DNA of 64,000 nucleotides from Candidatus Vesicomyidisocius sp. Pext_18_S21. GTDB taxonomy: Bacteria > Pseudomonadota > Gammaproteobacteria > PS1 > Pseudothioglobaceae. Under the pieces are notes generated by a model that had not been told where the DNA came from, did no database searches, and worked only from the letters and a program-made list of their open reading frames with translations. The position numbers were made by a program, and so were the translations under genes. The stretch lies in NCBI GenBank assembly GCA_021730165.1, contig CP072535.1, positions 637,798 to 701,797 on the forward strand, in the 5' to 3' direction. This document shows, in pieces, positions 28,402 through 38,121 of the stretch (position 1 is its first letter; every line of letters begins with the position of its first letter).

Positions 28402-29389
28402 ATTAATTGACAAATTTGGTAGAAAAATTAACTACCTAAGACTCTCAGTAACTGAGCACTGTAACTACCGATGTTTTTATTGTCGTGATAATAAATATAC
28501 ACCATACTGTAAACGTGAAGATATTCTAAGTTATGGAGATATTGAAAGAATCATTCAACTTTTTGCACAATTAGGTATTACCAAAGTTAGATTAACAGGT
28601 GGTGAACCTTTACTACGAAAAGACATCTATAAAATAGCTAAAATTATCAGTCATATTGATGGTATTAATGATGTACCTTTATCAACTAATGCACATCTTT
28701 TAGAAAAGTTCGCTAAAAAGCTTTACCAAAATGGTATTAATAGAGTGAATATTTCTATGGATACACTCATTCATAAAAAATTCGAAAAAATCACTCGTGG
28801 TGGAGATTTAACAGAAGTTATTAAAGGTATTGATGCAGCAATACAAGTAAACATGAGACCAATCAAAATTAATATGGTAACCATGCGTGGCGTTAATGAT
28901 AATGAAATAGAATCAATGATTGATTTTGCTATTAATAAGGGTATCGATATTCGCTTTATTGAAACCATGCCAATTGGATCAACAGGTATAGAAATACTTA
29001 CTCAATATATTAGTGAAAAAAAGATTCTTACTAAAATAAATAATCACCTAAACAATAAATTAGTTCCCATTGCATCTAGTGATGTCGATGGCCCTGCCCA
29101 TAATTTTAAAATTATGGGCACGAACTCTACAATAGGGATAATTAGCGCTATGTCAAACAATTTTTGCCAAACTTGCAATCGTGTTAGACTTACTGCTAAG
29201 GGCGATTTAATTCTATGCTTAGGACAAAAAAATTCAATTTCTTTAAAAGATGCATTACACTCAAACTTAACAGACGATCAAATTAAAAACATAATTATAA
29301 ATGCAATTAATAAAAAACCTGAAAAACACGAGTTCAACTCTGTTGTTGACAATATTAGCAACCGACAAATGGTAGAAATTGGCGGATAA
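28394..29389 (+). CDS. moaA: GTP 3',8-cyclase (radical SAM)
   Basis: First enzyme of molybdenum cofactor synthesis. The radical-SAM cluster motif is CNYRCFYC. The second cluster is in FCQTCNRVRLTAKGDLILCL near the C-terminus, and the protein ends in the required Gly-Gly. The start at 28394 overlaps the end of moaC by 8 bases and gives 331 residues. The ATG at 28364 would add ten residues inside moaC and is less likely. Confidence 0.95.
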   Translation: MFKLIDKFGRKINYLRLSVTEHCNYRCFYCRDNKYTPYCKREDILSYGDIERIIQLFAQLGITKVRLTGGEPLLRKDIYKIAKIISHIDGINDVPLSTNAHLLEKFAKKLYQNGINRVNISMDTLIHKKFEKITRGGDLTEVIKGIDAAIQVNMRPIKINMVTMRGVNDNEIESMIDFAINKGIDIRFIETMPIGSTGIEILTQYISEKKILTKINNHLNNKLVPIASSDVDGPAHNFKIMGTNSTIGIISAMSNNFCQTCNRVRLTAKGDLILCLGQKNSISLKDALHSNLTDDQIKNIIINAINKKPEKHEFNSVVDNISNRQMVEIGG

Positions 29390-29409
29390 AATAATACTTA
29401 AAAAAAATT

Positions 29410-29646
29410 ATGAATATTTTATATTTTGCCTCACTTAAAGAATCACTTAACCTATCTAGTGAGAAGATTATTCTTGCTGATAACACTACAATAATACAAC
29501 TCAGAACACAACTCATTAACAAATATGGAAAACATAATTTTCCAAGTAACACCATTTGTGCAGTTAATCAAGAAATTGCTAATAATGCAGTTGTTATTAA
29601 CAAAACAGATGAAGTAGCTTTTTATCCACCAGTTACTGGTGGATAA
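29410..29646 (+). CDS. moaD: Molybdopterin synthase sulfur carrier subunit
   Basis: Ubiquitin-like protein of 78 residues ending in VTGG, the C-terminal Gly-Gly that carries the thiocarboxylate. It opens with MNILYFASLKESL, typical of MoaD. It follows moaA by 20 bases and is separated from its partner moaE, which lies 3.4 kb upstream in its own unit. Confidence 0.92.
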   Translation: MNILYFASLKESLNLSSEKIILADNTTIIQLRTQLINKYGKHNFPSNTICAVNQEIANNAVVINKTDEVAFYPPVTGG

Positions 29647-30305
29647 AATAATATCTTTAATTTCTTACAAATTAATCTGGCTAAAAATAATCTTAAAACA
29701 TATTTTTATATCTAAAACCATCTATTTTAATAGCAAATAATATGAAATAATTAAAAAATAAGTAGTGTATATCTCAACAAAAATAATTATATGAACTAAT
29801 GAAGTTGCACAAATAAAAAGCTACAGCATCTAACAAGACCAACATCTAATATAGATAAAACAATAATTAAAAAGATGTCAATAATTAACAGAAAAAAATA
29901 CAGCTATAACAATTACTGTAAATTCTCTGATAAGCGATATTAATAATTCTTTATTATTTTAGCTTTGTTAGTAGTTCAAACAAATAATTACAATATAATT
30001 AAATTCAACATTAAAACCTTTATTCAGTACTCAACCATTTGGAGGTTTCATAACATATATTTCACAAGCTTGTTTTACATATCCATAAGGAAATAAGTTA
30101 AATAATTTAGCTTTGGTAAAGTTTCTATTTACACCAAAATCAATTGATATTTATTTAGCTGTATGAAGAAACATCAGGAACAATACTATATATTATTATA
30201 ACCACTCTTAATAAAATTAAATATAGTCCAAATAATCATACAATAATATTATATTTTCTAACTTAATCAACTCTAAGCTATTTCTTTATGATTAATGTTA
30301 AATTA
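29647..30305. other. Intergenic region between convergent moaD and the nar operon
   Basis: About 660 bases without an intact gene. Its right half carries what appears to be the remains of a DsrC/TusE family gene on the minus strand (listed separately). The left half shows no recognisable structure. Confidence 0.5.
30000..30270 (-). pseudogene. Decayed DsrC/TusE-family gene
   Basis: A minus-strand frame reads NFTKAKLFNLFPYGYVKQAC (30123-30064) followed by EIYVMKPPNG and a stop. The LFPYGYVKQAC core and its spacing match the C-terminal half of DsrC/TusE sulfur-relay proteins, including the first of the two conserved cysteines. The upstream part of the same frame is interrupted by several stops and no start is found. 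It is the last position of the nar operon, downstream of the parvulin-like gene. Confidence 0.55.
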
Positions 30306-30758
30306 TTATATTTTTATATTAGTAACACTAGGATCTTTAAAGTCAAACCCTTGTATATTTGCATCTACAGCAAGCGTCTTAATGTATTCATTAATACTAG
30401 AAATTGTTGATTGATTTTGTAAATATTCTTTAATATGCACCTTTACCATTTCAAACGGTAGTGTTTCACCTCTTTCTTTATCTAAAAATTTAATTTTATT
30501 ATTATCATAATAACGCTTACAGAATTCTACACTTGCTGTAGGAATAACTATATTATCACTTAACAGTTTATTAATTTTATCCTCCTCATTAGGAGTGTTT
30601 TTTTTAATACCAACCGCCTGCAATAATAATTGTTGAACAACTAAGGCTTGTGCTGCTTTAAAAATAACTTCTTTTACATTTATAGCATCTGTTTGATATT
30701 GCATTTCTTGAAATACATCATCATCACTAATTTGTACTTGGTTAACTTTAATAGACAT
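30306..30758 (-). CDS. Nar-operon parvulin-like chaperone lacking its PPIase domain
   Basis: Protein of 150 residues. The N-terminal part (MSIKVNQVQISDDDVFQEM...ALVVQQLLLQAVGI) and the C-terminal part (LPFEMVKVHIKEYLQNQ ... EYIKTLAV) match the flanks of PpiC-type peptidyl-prolyl isomerases that often follow narI. The roughly 90-residue parvulin domain expected between FCKRYYDNNKIKF and LPFEMV is missing. What remains is a SurA-like helical chaperone module. It is 9 bases downstream of narI. Confidence 0.7.
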   Translation of the reverse strand: MSIKVNQVQISDDDVFQEMQYQTDAINVKEVIFKAAQALVVQQLLLQAVGIKKNTPNEEDKINKLLSDNIVIPTASVEFCKRYYDNNKIKFLDKERGETLPFEMVKVHIKEYLQNQSTISSINEYIKTLAVDANIQGFDFKDPSVTNIKI

Positions 30759-30767
30759 AGTTAAGCC

Positions 30768-31448
30768 CTACCTTCTTCTTACTATTTGATAATTTGTACG
30801 AGTTAAATATTGTACAGGCACACTCCAAATATGAACTAATCGAGTAAATGGAAAAATAGCAAAAAGCGTCATACCTAGAACTAAATGTAACTTAAATACC
30901 CAAGCCTCAGAAACAATAAAATTAGTAGCCCCCATTCTAAATGAAGTAATATATTGCGCCCAATTAGCCAAAGCAATCATCGAACTACCATCTAAGTGTT
31001 GTGCTGAATAAGGAACAGTTAACAAGCCTAGTAATAATTGTGCAAATAGATAGATCAAAATAAAGGTGTCACTAAATTTACTAGTTTTTCTAATACGTTT
31101 ATCAAACAAGCGTCTATTTAATAAAATTAACATACCAACTAAGCACATTGTACCAAAAATGCTACCAGCAGTCATTGCTATTATTTGCTTAGTACCAGCG
31201 CTCATAAATGGATGATAAACCCATTCTGGGGTTAATAAACCAACAAAATGACCAAAGAATAATAAGATTATTCCAATATGGAATAAGTTACTACCCCATA
31301 ACATTCCTTTTTTTCGTAATAATTGTGATGAATCTGCTTTCCAGGTATATTGATCTCTGTCATAACGTAGTGCACTGCCTACAATAAAAATAGTCATAGC
31401 AACATAAGGATAGTAACCAAAAAAAAACTGATCTAAAAAAGTATTCAT
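30768..31448 (-). CDS. narI: Respiratory nitrate reductase gamma subunit
   Basis: Membrane cytochrome b subunit that oxidises quinol and passes electrons to NarH. It has five transmembrane helices, with haem-ligand histidines in NLFHIGIILLFFGHFVGL (about residues 55-72) and FKLHLVLGMTLFAIFPFTRLVH (about 185-206). The 226-residue length is normal. It lies in the narGHJI operon, 15 bases after narJ. Confidence 0.95.
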   Translation of the reverse strand: MNTFLDQFFFGYYPYVAMTIFIVGSALRYDRDQYTWKADSSQLLRKKGMLWGSNLFHIGIILLFFGHFVGLLTPEWVYHPFMSAGTKQIIAMTAGSIFGTMCLVGMLILLNRRLFDKRIRKTSKFSDTFILIYLFAQLLLGLLTVPYSAQHLDGSSMIALANWAQYITSFRMGATNFIVSEAWVFKLHLVLGMTLFAIFPFTRLVHIWSVPVQYLTRTNYQIVRRR

Positions 31449-31463
31449 AATATACCTCCGTAT

Positions 31464-32120
31464 TTAATTTATTGTTGCATTAATTTCACAAGCACTACAC
31501 TCTGACGAATCACCACTAAACGCTTCTTGTTCTTGCCATAACTCATCTAATTCATCCAATGTTTCTGGCTCTTTTAGACTATTTTCTATTGCCTCTGCTA
31601 CTTTAAATTGATTTGCCTTAATATTAGATAATTCCTCTAATGCAGAAAAGATAATTTGATAAGGAGATTTATTCTTTTTAAGATGGCCACCAATCAAAGC
31701 AATAATATCAACCGTATCCCCTAATGAGGTTATCGCTTCTTGGACATCACATAAAGACAAATACTCTAAAAATAAAGGCAAATAATCAGGCAATTCTTTC
31801 TTGTCAATAAATAAATTCTTCTTTGCATACATATCAATCAAGTCAACCATAGCCTGACCACGATCACGTGATTCACCATGAATATGCTCAAATAAATTTA
31901 AACAATGAATACGACTTCTATCAAAGGTTGCCACAAAACGCTCTTGTAACTCTAAAAGTTCTTTATTTTTATAATCCTCTATAAAAGACAATAATTCTTT
32001 AATCTTTTTTTTAGATAACAAAGATTCTTGCTTTAAAACCTCAGTAAGCTCATCAATATTTTTATAAACATTAATATTCGGATAAGACAATAAAACAGCT
32101 AAAACTTTAAGTGTTTTCAT
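31464..32120 (-). CDS. narJ: Nitrate reductase molybdenum cofactor assembly chaperone
   Basis: Cytoplasmic chaperone of the TorD/NarJ family that holds apo-NarGH until the cofactor is inserted. The conserved segment is ERFVATFDRSRIHCLNLFEH followed by IHGESRDRGQAM. The 218-residue length is normal. The start overlaps the narH stop by 4 bases. Confidence 0.93.
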   Translation of the reverse strand: MKTLKVLAVLLSYPNINVYKNIDELTEVLKQESLLSKKKIKELLSFIEDYKNKELLELQERFVATFDRSRIHCLNLFEHIHGESRDRGQAMVDLIDMYAKKNLFIDKKELPDYLPLFLEYLSLCDVQEAITSLGDTVDIIALIGGHLKKNKSPYQIIFSALEELSNIKANQFKVAEAIENSLKEPETLDELDELWQEQEAFSGDSSECSACEINATIN

Positions 32121-33658
32121 GGAATGTTTCCATTCATTGTATTAGAGTGTGTTTTACCCCCAAATAAAGTTGCTGTTGTAGAACCTTCAGAACAACCATT
32201 GCCAAAACTAAATCCACAAGAAGATCTAGTATCAAAAGCAATTTCATTATCAAAAGGAGTCTCTCCTGCATATTCTTTATGGTTAGTAGGAATCACAAAT
32301 CTATCTTCATAAGCAGCAAGTGCCATAGTTCTATACATATCATCAACCATATCTTCTGTCAAACCTACCTCATCCAATACCTCAGTTAAAATAACGTTAT
32401 CAACACGCTTTGCACGCATAAAGTTACGCATAGCAATCATTCTCTTTAAAGCAAATATAATAGGCTTATCATCACCTGCTGTAAGCATATTTGCCAAATA
32501 ACGAATTGGGATACGCAACTCTTCAACATTTGGAATAGGACCTCGATTGTTAATCACACCCTTTTCAATTGCGTTTTGAATTGGGGATAATGGTGGTATA
32601 TACCAAACCATAGGTAATGTTCTATATTCAGGATGTAACGGAAAAGCCACTTTCCAATCAATTGCCATTTTATAAACAGGAGAGTTTTGAGCAGCTTCCA
32701 TCCAACTGTCAGGTATACCGTTTTTTTTAGCTTCTGCTTGAATGTATTTATTATTTGGATCTAAGAATATCTTTAACTGAGCCTCATATAAATCTTTTTC
32801 ATCGCTCATGTTAGCCATTTCTTCAATTTTATCCGCATCATAAAGAATAACCCCTAATGAACGAATTCTACCAACACAGGTTTCAGAACAAATTGTTGGC
32901 TCTCCAGATTCTATCCTTGGGTAACAAAATGTACATTTTTCTGATTTACCAGACTGCCAATTGTAATAAATCTTTTTGTAAGGACAAGCGCTAACACACA
33001 TTCTCCAACCACGACATTTATCTTGGTCAATTAGAACAATACCATCTTCTTCACGTTTATAAATAGCACCAGATGGACATGCAGCCACACAAGATGGATT
33101 AAGACAATGTTCACACAAGCGTGGTAAATACATCATAAATGTATTTTCAAATTGACCATAAATCTCTTTTTCTATAGTTTTAAAATTATAATCTTTTGAA
33201 CGTTTTTTAAACTCACCGCCTAAAATTTCCTCCCAATTAGGACCCCATTCTGGTTTTTCCATAACTTCACCAGTAATCATAGAGTGTGGCCTTGCCACAG
33301 GTGGTGTAGTCATTTCAGGTGCATTTTGCAAATGAGCATAATTAAACGTAAACGGCTCGTAGTAATCATCAATTTCAGGTAAATCAGGATTAGCAAATAT
33401 TTTTGCTAATAATCTAAATTTACCCCCAATTTTAGGCTGTAATTTACCGTTTTTAGAAACCCAACCACCATTCCATTTATCTTGATTTTCCCAATCTACG
33501 GGATAACCAATACCAGGTTTTGTTTCTACATTATTAAACCAAGCATACTCAACACCTTGACGCGAGGTCCATATATTTTTACAAGTAACTGAACACGTAT
33601 GACAACCAATACACTTGTCCAAATTTAAAACCATTCCTATTTGTGCTCTTATTCTCAT
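32117..33658 (-). CDS. narH: Respiratory nitrate reductase beta subunit
   Basis: Iron-sulfur subunit with one [3Fe-4S] and three [4Fe-4S] clusters. The cysteine clusters are CIGCHTCSVTCKNIW (about residues 16-30), CEHCLNPSCVAACPSGAIYK (about 183-202), and CRGWRMCVSACPYKKIYYNW, in which a tryptophan replaces one cysteine as usual for the 3Fe cluster. The 513-residue length is normal. It shares one base with narG. Confidence 0.96.
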   Translation of the reverse strand: MRIRAQIGMVLNLDKCIGCHTCSVTCKNIWTSRQGVEYAWFNNVETKPGIGYPVDWENQDKWNGGWVSKNGKLQPKIGGKFRLLAKIFANPDLPEIDDYYEPFTFNYAHLQNAPEMTTPPVARPHSMITGEVMEKPEWGPNWEEILGGEFKKRSKDYNFKTIEKEIYGQFENTFMMYLPRLCEHCLNPSCVAACPSGAIYKREEDGIVLIDQDKCRGWRMCVSACPYKKIYYNWQSGKSEKCTFCYPRIESGEPTICSETCVGRIRSLGVILYDADKIEEMANMSDEKDLYEAQLKIFLDPNNKYIQAEAKKNGIPDSWMEAAQNSPVYKMAIDWKVAFPLHPEYRTLPMVWYIPPLSPIQNAIEKGVINNRGPIPNVEELRIPIRYLANMLTAGDDKPIIFALKRMIAMRNFMRAKRVDNVILTEVLDEVGLTEDMVDDMYRTMALAAYEDRFVIPTNHKEYAGETPFDNEIAFDTRSSCGFSFGNGCSEGSTTATLFGGKTHSNTMNGNIP

Positions 33659-36600
33659 CAGTTATCTCTTTTTGCTGGTTCATCCTTCCAATCTACCTTA
33701 TTCATTTTACGCACAATTACAAATTCATCACGATTAGAACCTACTGTACCATAATAGTTAAATCCATAAGATAATTGTGCATAACCACCAATCATATGGG
33801 TGGGTTTAGTAATCGTTCTAGTAACAGAGTTATGAATACCACCCCTAAATCCTGATTTTTCTGCTATAGGCGTAGTAGTAATTTTTTCTTGAGCATGATA
33901 CATAAGTGACATACCTTCTGGTACTCTTTGTGATACAACCGCTCTAGCAGCAATCGTACCATTAGAATTATATAACTCAATCCAATCATTGTCTTCAACA
34001 TTAATTTTTTGAGCATCTACTTCACTTATCCACACTACTGGCCCACCACGATTAAGTGTAAGCATTAATAAGTTATCAGAATAAGTGGAATGAATACCCC
34101 ATTTCTGATGAGGTGTAATCCAGTTTAATACAACTTGAGAACGTCCATCATTATTTTCATTGATAATAGGTTCAACTGTTTTAGTATTAATAGGTGGCTT
34201 ATAAGTACATAAATTCTCACCAAAATCTATCATCCATTTATGGTCTTGGTAGAACTGTTGTCTACCCGTTAATGTTCTCCAAGGAATATATTCATGCACA
34301 TTAGTATAACCTGCATTATAACTAACATGTTCATCTTCAAGACCAGACCAAATAGGTGATGAAATAATTTTTCTAGGTTGTGCTTGAATATCTCTATAAC
34401 GAATCTGCTCGTCTTCTTTTGATTTCGCTAGGTGTGTATGATCTTTACCTGTTATTTTCCCTAATGATTTCCAAGCTTTAACAGCAACTTTACCATTAGT
34501 TTCAGGTGCTAAAGATAAAATTACTTCGGTTGCATCAATATCAGTTTCTATTTTAGGAAGACCTTTAGACACGCCTTCTTCTTTAACAATTTTATTTAAA
34601 TGACTTAGAGAAATAACTTCATCTTTAGTGTCCCATTCAATACCTTTACCACCATTACCCATCTTAGACATTAGTGGTCCTAATGAGGTAAACTTTTTAT
34701 AAGTATCTGGATAATTCCTTTCAACTTCAATAAAATTTGGCATGGTTTTACCAGGAATAGCCTCACATTCACCATCAAACCAAGCTTTAACATCAGTTGC
34801 CTGAGCCATTTCTGCCGATGTATCATGTAAAATAGGTAAAGCAACAATATCTTTTTCTTTTCCTAAATGTCCAGGACAAAGTTCTGAGAATTTTTTAGCC
34901 AACCCTTTATAAATTTCCCAATCACTTCTTGATTCCCACGCAGGATCTACTGCTTTAGACAACGGATGAATAAATGGATGCATATCTGAAGTATTTAGAT
35001 CATTCTTTTCATACCATGTTGCTGATGGTAGAACAATATCTGAATACAAACAAGTAGTTGACATCCTAAAATCTAATGTTACAAATAAATCAACCTTACC
35101 TTCTGCGCCTTCACGCCACTTAACCTCAGATGGTTTTTTATCTGTCTCATTACCTAAAACTGCATTTTGTGCACCTAATAAATATTTTAATAAATACTCA
35201 TGACCTTTACCGCTAGAACCTAATATATTAGAGCGCCAAATAAACATATTATGAGGAAAATTTTTTGGATTATCAGGATCTTCACAAGAAAATTTTAACT
35301 CCTTAGACTTAAGTTTCTTAACAATATAATCTTTAACATTTATACCTTCTTCTTCTGCTTGCTTAGTAATTTCTAATGGATTATCTTCAAACTGTGGAGC
35401 TGAAGGTAGCCAGCCCATTTTTTCACTGCGAACATTGCAATCTATTATAGAATAGTTTTTCCATTCCGTCTTATCAGTCAGTGGAGATAAGATCTCATCA
35501 AGCTCTAATTTTTCATATCTCCATTGACTAGAATGGTTATAAAAGAATGAAGTGCCATTCATTTGGCGAGGTGGACGATGCCAATCTAGAGCAAATGCTA
35601 ATGGTAACCATCCTGTTTGTGGACGCAGTTTTTCTTGACCTACATAATGAGACCAACCACCACCAGATTTACCAATACAGCCGCACATCATTAACATATT
35701 AATAATACCTCGATAGATCATATCCATATGGTACCAATGATTAATAGCAGCACCTAGAATAACCATCGACTTGCCTTGTGTTTTATCTGCATTTTCTGAA
35801 AATTCTCTAGCAATACGCACGGTTTGCTCTCTTGGAACTCCTGTTACTTTTTCATTCCAAGCTGGCGTATAAGGCACATCATCATTAAATGATGCAGCAA
35901 CATTGTCACCACCTAATCCTTGGTCAACACTATAATTTGCCATCATTAAATCAAACACTGTTGAAACTTTAACTTCCTTACCATTAATCAATGTTAACTG
36001 TCTAATTGGAACATTTCTCATTAAAACAGAATTATGATCTGTATTTGTAAATATTTCTTGATCATGAGCTTTGTTATTAAAATATGGAAAACCAACGGAT
36101 ATAATCTCATCATTATTATCTTTTAAAGTAATTTTTGGATCAATACCCACACCATTCATAGCATTTTTATTTTCAATATTCCACTTACCAGAACCATCCC
36201 AACGAAATCCTATCGTTCCTGTTGGAGCAACAATTTCATTAGTATTTTGATCAATGAGTAGTGGTTTCCATTCGGTGTTATCCTTTTCACCCAAAGCGCC
36301 ATGAATATCCGAAGCTCGAAGAGTTCTTCCAGGTACAAATACCTCTTTTTTTTCTTCCAATATTACCAAAAATGGCATATCTGTATATTGCTTAATATAA
36401 TTAGTAAAATATTTACTTTTATTGGTTAAATGATATTCTTTTAGGATGACATGCCCCATTGTCATAGCAAGCGCTGCATCTGTGCCTTGAGTTGGACTCA
36501 TCCACTCATCAGAAAGCTTAGCAACTTCACTAAAATCAGGTGTTACTGCAATAGTTTTAGTACCATTATACCGAGATTCTGTAAAAAAATGAGCGTCTGG

Positions 36601-37389
36601 AGTACGAGTTTGAGGAATATTAGAACCCCATGCTATAATATAGGATGAATTATACCAATCAGCACTTTCTGGTACATCAGTTTGTTCACCCCAAGTTTGA
36701 GGTGAGGATGGTGGCAAATCACAATACCAATCATAAAAACTTAAAGAAGTACCGCCAATTAATGACAAATAACGAGAACCAGCTGCATAAGACACCATTG
36801 ACATAGCTGGAATAGGTGAAAAACCTACAACTCTATCTGGTCCATAAGTTTTAGTTGTATAAATATTAGAGGCTACAATAATCTCATTTACTTCATCCCA
36901 ATCAACACGAACCATTCCACCTAAACCACGAACTTGTTTGTATTCTTTTGTTTTAGCTTTATCATTCATGATTGACTTCCATGCATCAACAGGATCAATA
37001 TTTTTCTTTTTAGCTTCACGCCATATTTTTAACAATCTAGAACGAATTAAAGGATATTTAAGACGAGTAGCGCTATACAAGTACCATGAATATGTTGCGC
37101 CTCTTTGACAACCTCTAGGCTCATGATCTGGCAAGTCTGGACGAGTTCTAGGATAATTAGTTTGTTGTGTTTCCCAAGTTACTAAGCCATTTTTTACATA
37201 AATTTTCCAACTACATGAACCTGTACAATTAACACCATGAGTCGAACGAACAACTTTATCATGTCCCCAGCGATTACGATAAGCTTTTTCCCAACTTCTA
37301 TTTTCATGTACTAATTTTCCATGACCATTAGAAAAATATTCAGGCTTTGACTTGGTAAAAAATGTTATTCTATCTAATAAATAACTCAT
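33658..37389 (-). CDS. narG: Respiratory nitrate reductase alpha subunit
   Basis: Catalytic molybdenum subunit on the cytoplasmic face that reduces nitrate to nitrite. The N-terminal FS0 cluster site is HGVNCTGSCSWKIYVK (about residues 50-65), with RGCQRGATYSWYLYS soon after. The Mo-bisPGD domain follows, with YNSSYIIAWGSNIPQTRTPD. The length of 1243 residues is complete. No signal peptide of the NapA kind is present. It is the first gene of narGHJI and is divergent from mog across about 730 bases rich in palindromes. Confidence 0.97.
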   Translation of the reverse strand: MSYLLDRITFFTKSKPEYFSNGHGKLVHENRSWEKAYRNRWGHDKVVRSTHGVNCTGSCSWKIYVKNGLVTWETQQTNYPRTRPDLPDHEPRGCQRGATYSWYLYSATRLKYPLIRSRLLKIWREAKKKNIDPVDAWKSIMNDKAKTKEYKQVRGLGGMVRVDWDEVNEIIVASNIYTTKTYGPDRVVGFSPIPAMSMVSYAAGSRYLSLIGGTSLSFYDWYCDLPPSSPQTWGEQTDVPESADWYNSSYIIAWGSNIPQTRTPDAHFFTESRYNGTKTIAVTPDFSEVAKLSDEWMSPTQGTDAALAMTMGHVILKEYHLTNKSKYFTNYIKQYTDMPFLVILEEKKEVFVPGRTLRASDIHGALGEKDNTEWKPLLIDQNTNEIVAPTGTIGFRWDGSGKWNIENKNAMNGVGIDPKITLKDNNDEIISVGFPYFNNKAHDQEIFTNTDHNSVLMRNVPIRQLTLINGKEVKVSTVFDLMMANYSVDQGLGGDNVAASFNDDVPYTPAWNEKVTGVPREQTVRIAREFSENADKTQGKSMVILGAAINHWYHMDMIYRGIINMLMMCGCIGKSGGGWSHYVGQEKLRPQTGWLPLAFALDWHRPPRQMNGTSFFYNHSSQWRYEKLELDEILSPLTDKTEWKNYSIIDCNVRSEKMGWLPSAPQFEDNPLEITKQAEEEGINVKDYIVKKLKSKELKFSCEDPDNPKNFPHNMFIWRSNILGSSGKGHEYLLKYLLGAQNAVLGNETDKKPSEVKWREGAEGKVDLFVTLDFRMSTTCLYSDIVLPSATWYEKNDLNTSDMHPFIHPLSKAVDPAWESRSDWEIYKGLAKKFSELCPGHLGKEKDIVALPILHDTSAEMAQATDVKAWFDGECEAIPGKTMPNFIEVERNYPDTYKKFTSLGPLMSKMGNGGKGIEWDTKDEVISLSHLNKIVKEEGVSKGLPKIETDIDATEVILSLAPETNGKVAVKAWKSLGKITGKDHTHLAKSKEDEQIRYRDIQAQPRKIISSPIWSGLEDEHVSYNAGYTNVHEYIPWRTLTGRQQFYQDHKWMIDFGENLCTYKPPINTKTVEPIINENNDGRSQVVLNWITPHQKWGIHSTYSDNLLMLTLNRGGPVVWISEVDAQKINVEDNDWIELYNSNGTIAARAVVSQRVPEGMSLMYHAQEKITTTPIAEKSGFRGGIHNSVTRTITKPTHMIGGYAQLSYGFNYYGTVGSNRDEFVIVRKMNKVDWKDEPAKRDN

Positions 37390-37476
37390 TTTTACCTCAT
37401 ATTATCATTACATTTCTTATTAGATGATTTTAATAACTACTTTAATGTAAAATAATCAATCCAATTCCAATTACTA

Positions 37477-37492
37477 AACAAGTATACTTGTT
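37477..37492. promoter_or_regulatory. 16-base perfect palindrome upstream of narG
   Basis: AACAAGTATACTTGTT is self-complementary with no spacer and lies about 88 bases before the narG start codon. Its position suits an operator, but no known regulator consensus was matched. Confidence 0.45.
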
Positions 37493-37622
37493 ATTTATTT
37501 AAAATAAGAAATAATTCAAACTACTTTAATTAATAATTAATACTTATTTTGTTATAATTAGAAACAATTAAAAACTCTTTCTTGCACAGTACTTCTATAA
37601 GCTTATTTCATAAATAAGCTAT

Positions 37623-37666
37623 TGCCTATATTATTCAATCATAATAATGATTGAATAATATAGGCA
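37623..37666. repeat. 20-bp perfect inverted repeat upstream of narG
   Basis: The arms 37623-37642 and 37647-37666 are exact reverse complements separated by AATA, and another hairpin (37600-37620) sits directly beside it. On the minus strand this lies about 235 bases upstream of narG and could be a leader structure or transcription block. Confidence 0.8.
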
Positions 37667-38046
37667 TAAAAAACATTTTTGCTACCTTTTTGCTACCTTA
37701 TAGCGACTATAAACTTATCATTCTGATAATAGATCAAATAAGTACTTCAACAAGAACATTAATCCATGTATAAATTAACGCTGACGAGTCATATAAATTT
37801 ACAGTATTACTTGGTAATAATACCATGTTATTAACATAATATGTTGAAAGCTAAATTATGACTTTAATAGATAAAATTAAACAAGTATTAATAACATAGT
37901 TTTAAACTACTAAGAATTAACATTCCTATTCCTATACTTGATTTAATTTAAAAAAATAATTAGAATAATTCTGAATTCAATTCAGTTTAGGTTAAAAAGA
38001 TATAAGTTTTTATATTATATATATCACAATAATTTAGTAAAATCAC

Positions 38047-38096
38047 TATTTAGACTAATTTTACCATTCTCTTGAATGGTAAAATTAGTCTAAATA
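38047..38096. repeat. 23-bp perfect inverted repeat just upstream of mog
   Basis: The arms 38047-38069 and 38074-38096 are exact reverse complements with the 4-base loop TCTT. The structure ends 25 bases before the mog ATG, leaving just room for a ribosome binding site. No T-run follows, so a simple intrinsic terminator for the plus strand is unlikely. Confidence 0.85.
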
Positions 38097-38121
38097 AAGT
38101 AACTAACTGCTCTTTAAATAT

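Larger units (their letters stand above)
37390..38121. promoter_or_regulatory. Divergent narG/mog intergenic region with several palindromes
   Basis: About 730 bases. In order: a 16-base palindrome (37477-37492), a 9-bp-arm hairpin AGCTTATTT-CAT-AAATAAGCT (37600-37620), a 20-bp-arm hairpin (37623-37666), a direct repeat of TTTTGCTACCTT near 37677-37700, CTGAATT-C-AATTCAG (37971-37985), and a 23-bp-arm hairpin (38047-38096). No FNR-type TTGAT-N4-ATCAA site was found and no gene is evident. Confidence 0.6.

Noticed and set aside
37390..37700. FNR or NarL operators upstream of narG
   Set aside because: I searched by eye for TTGAT-N4-ATCAA. Only a differently ordered TTCAATCAT...ATGATTGAA dyad within the large hairpin was seen, which does not fit the consensus.
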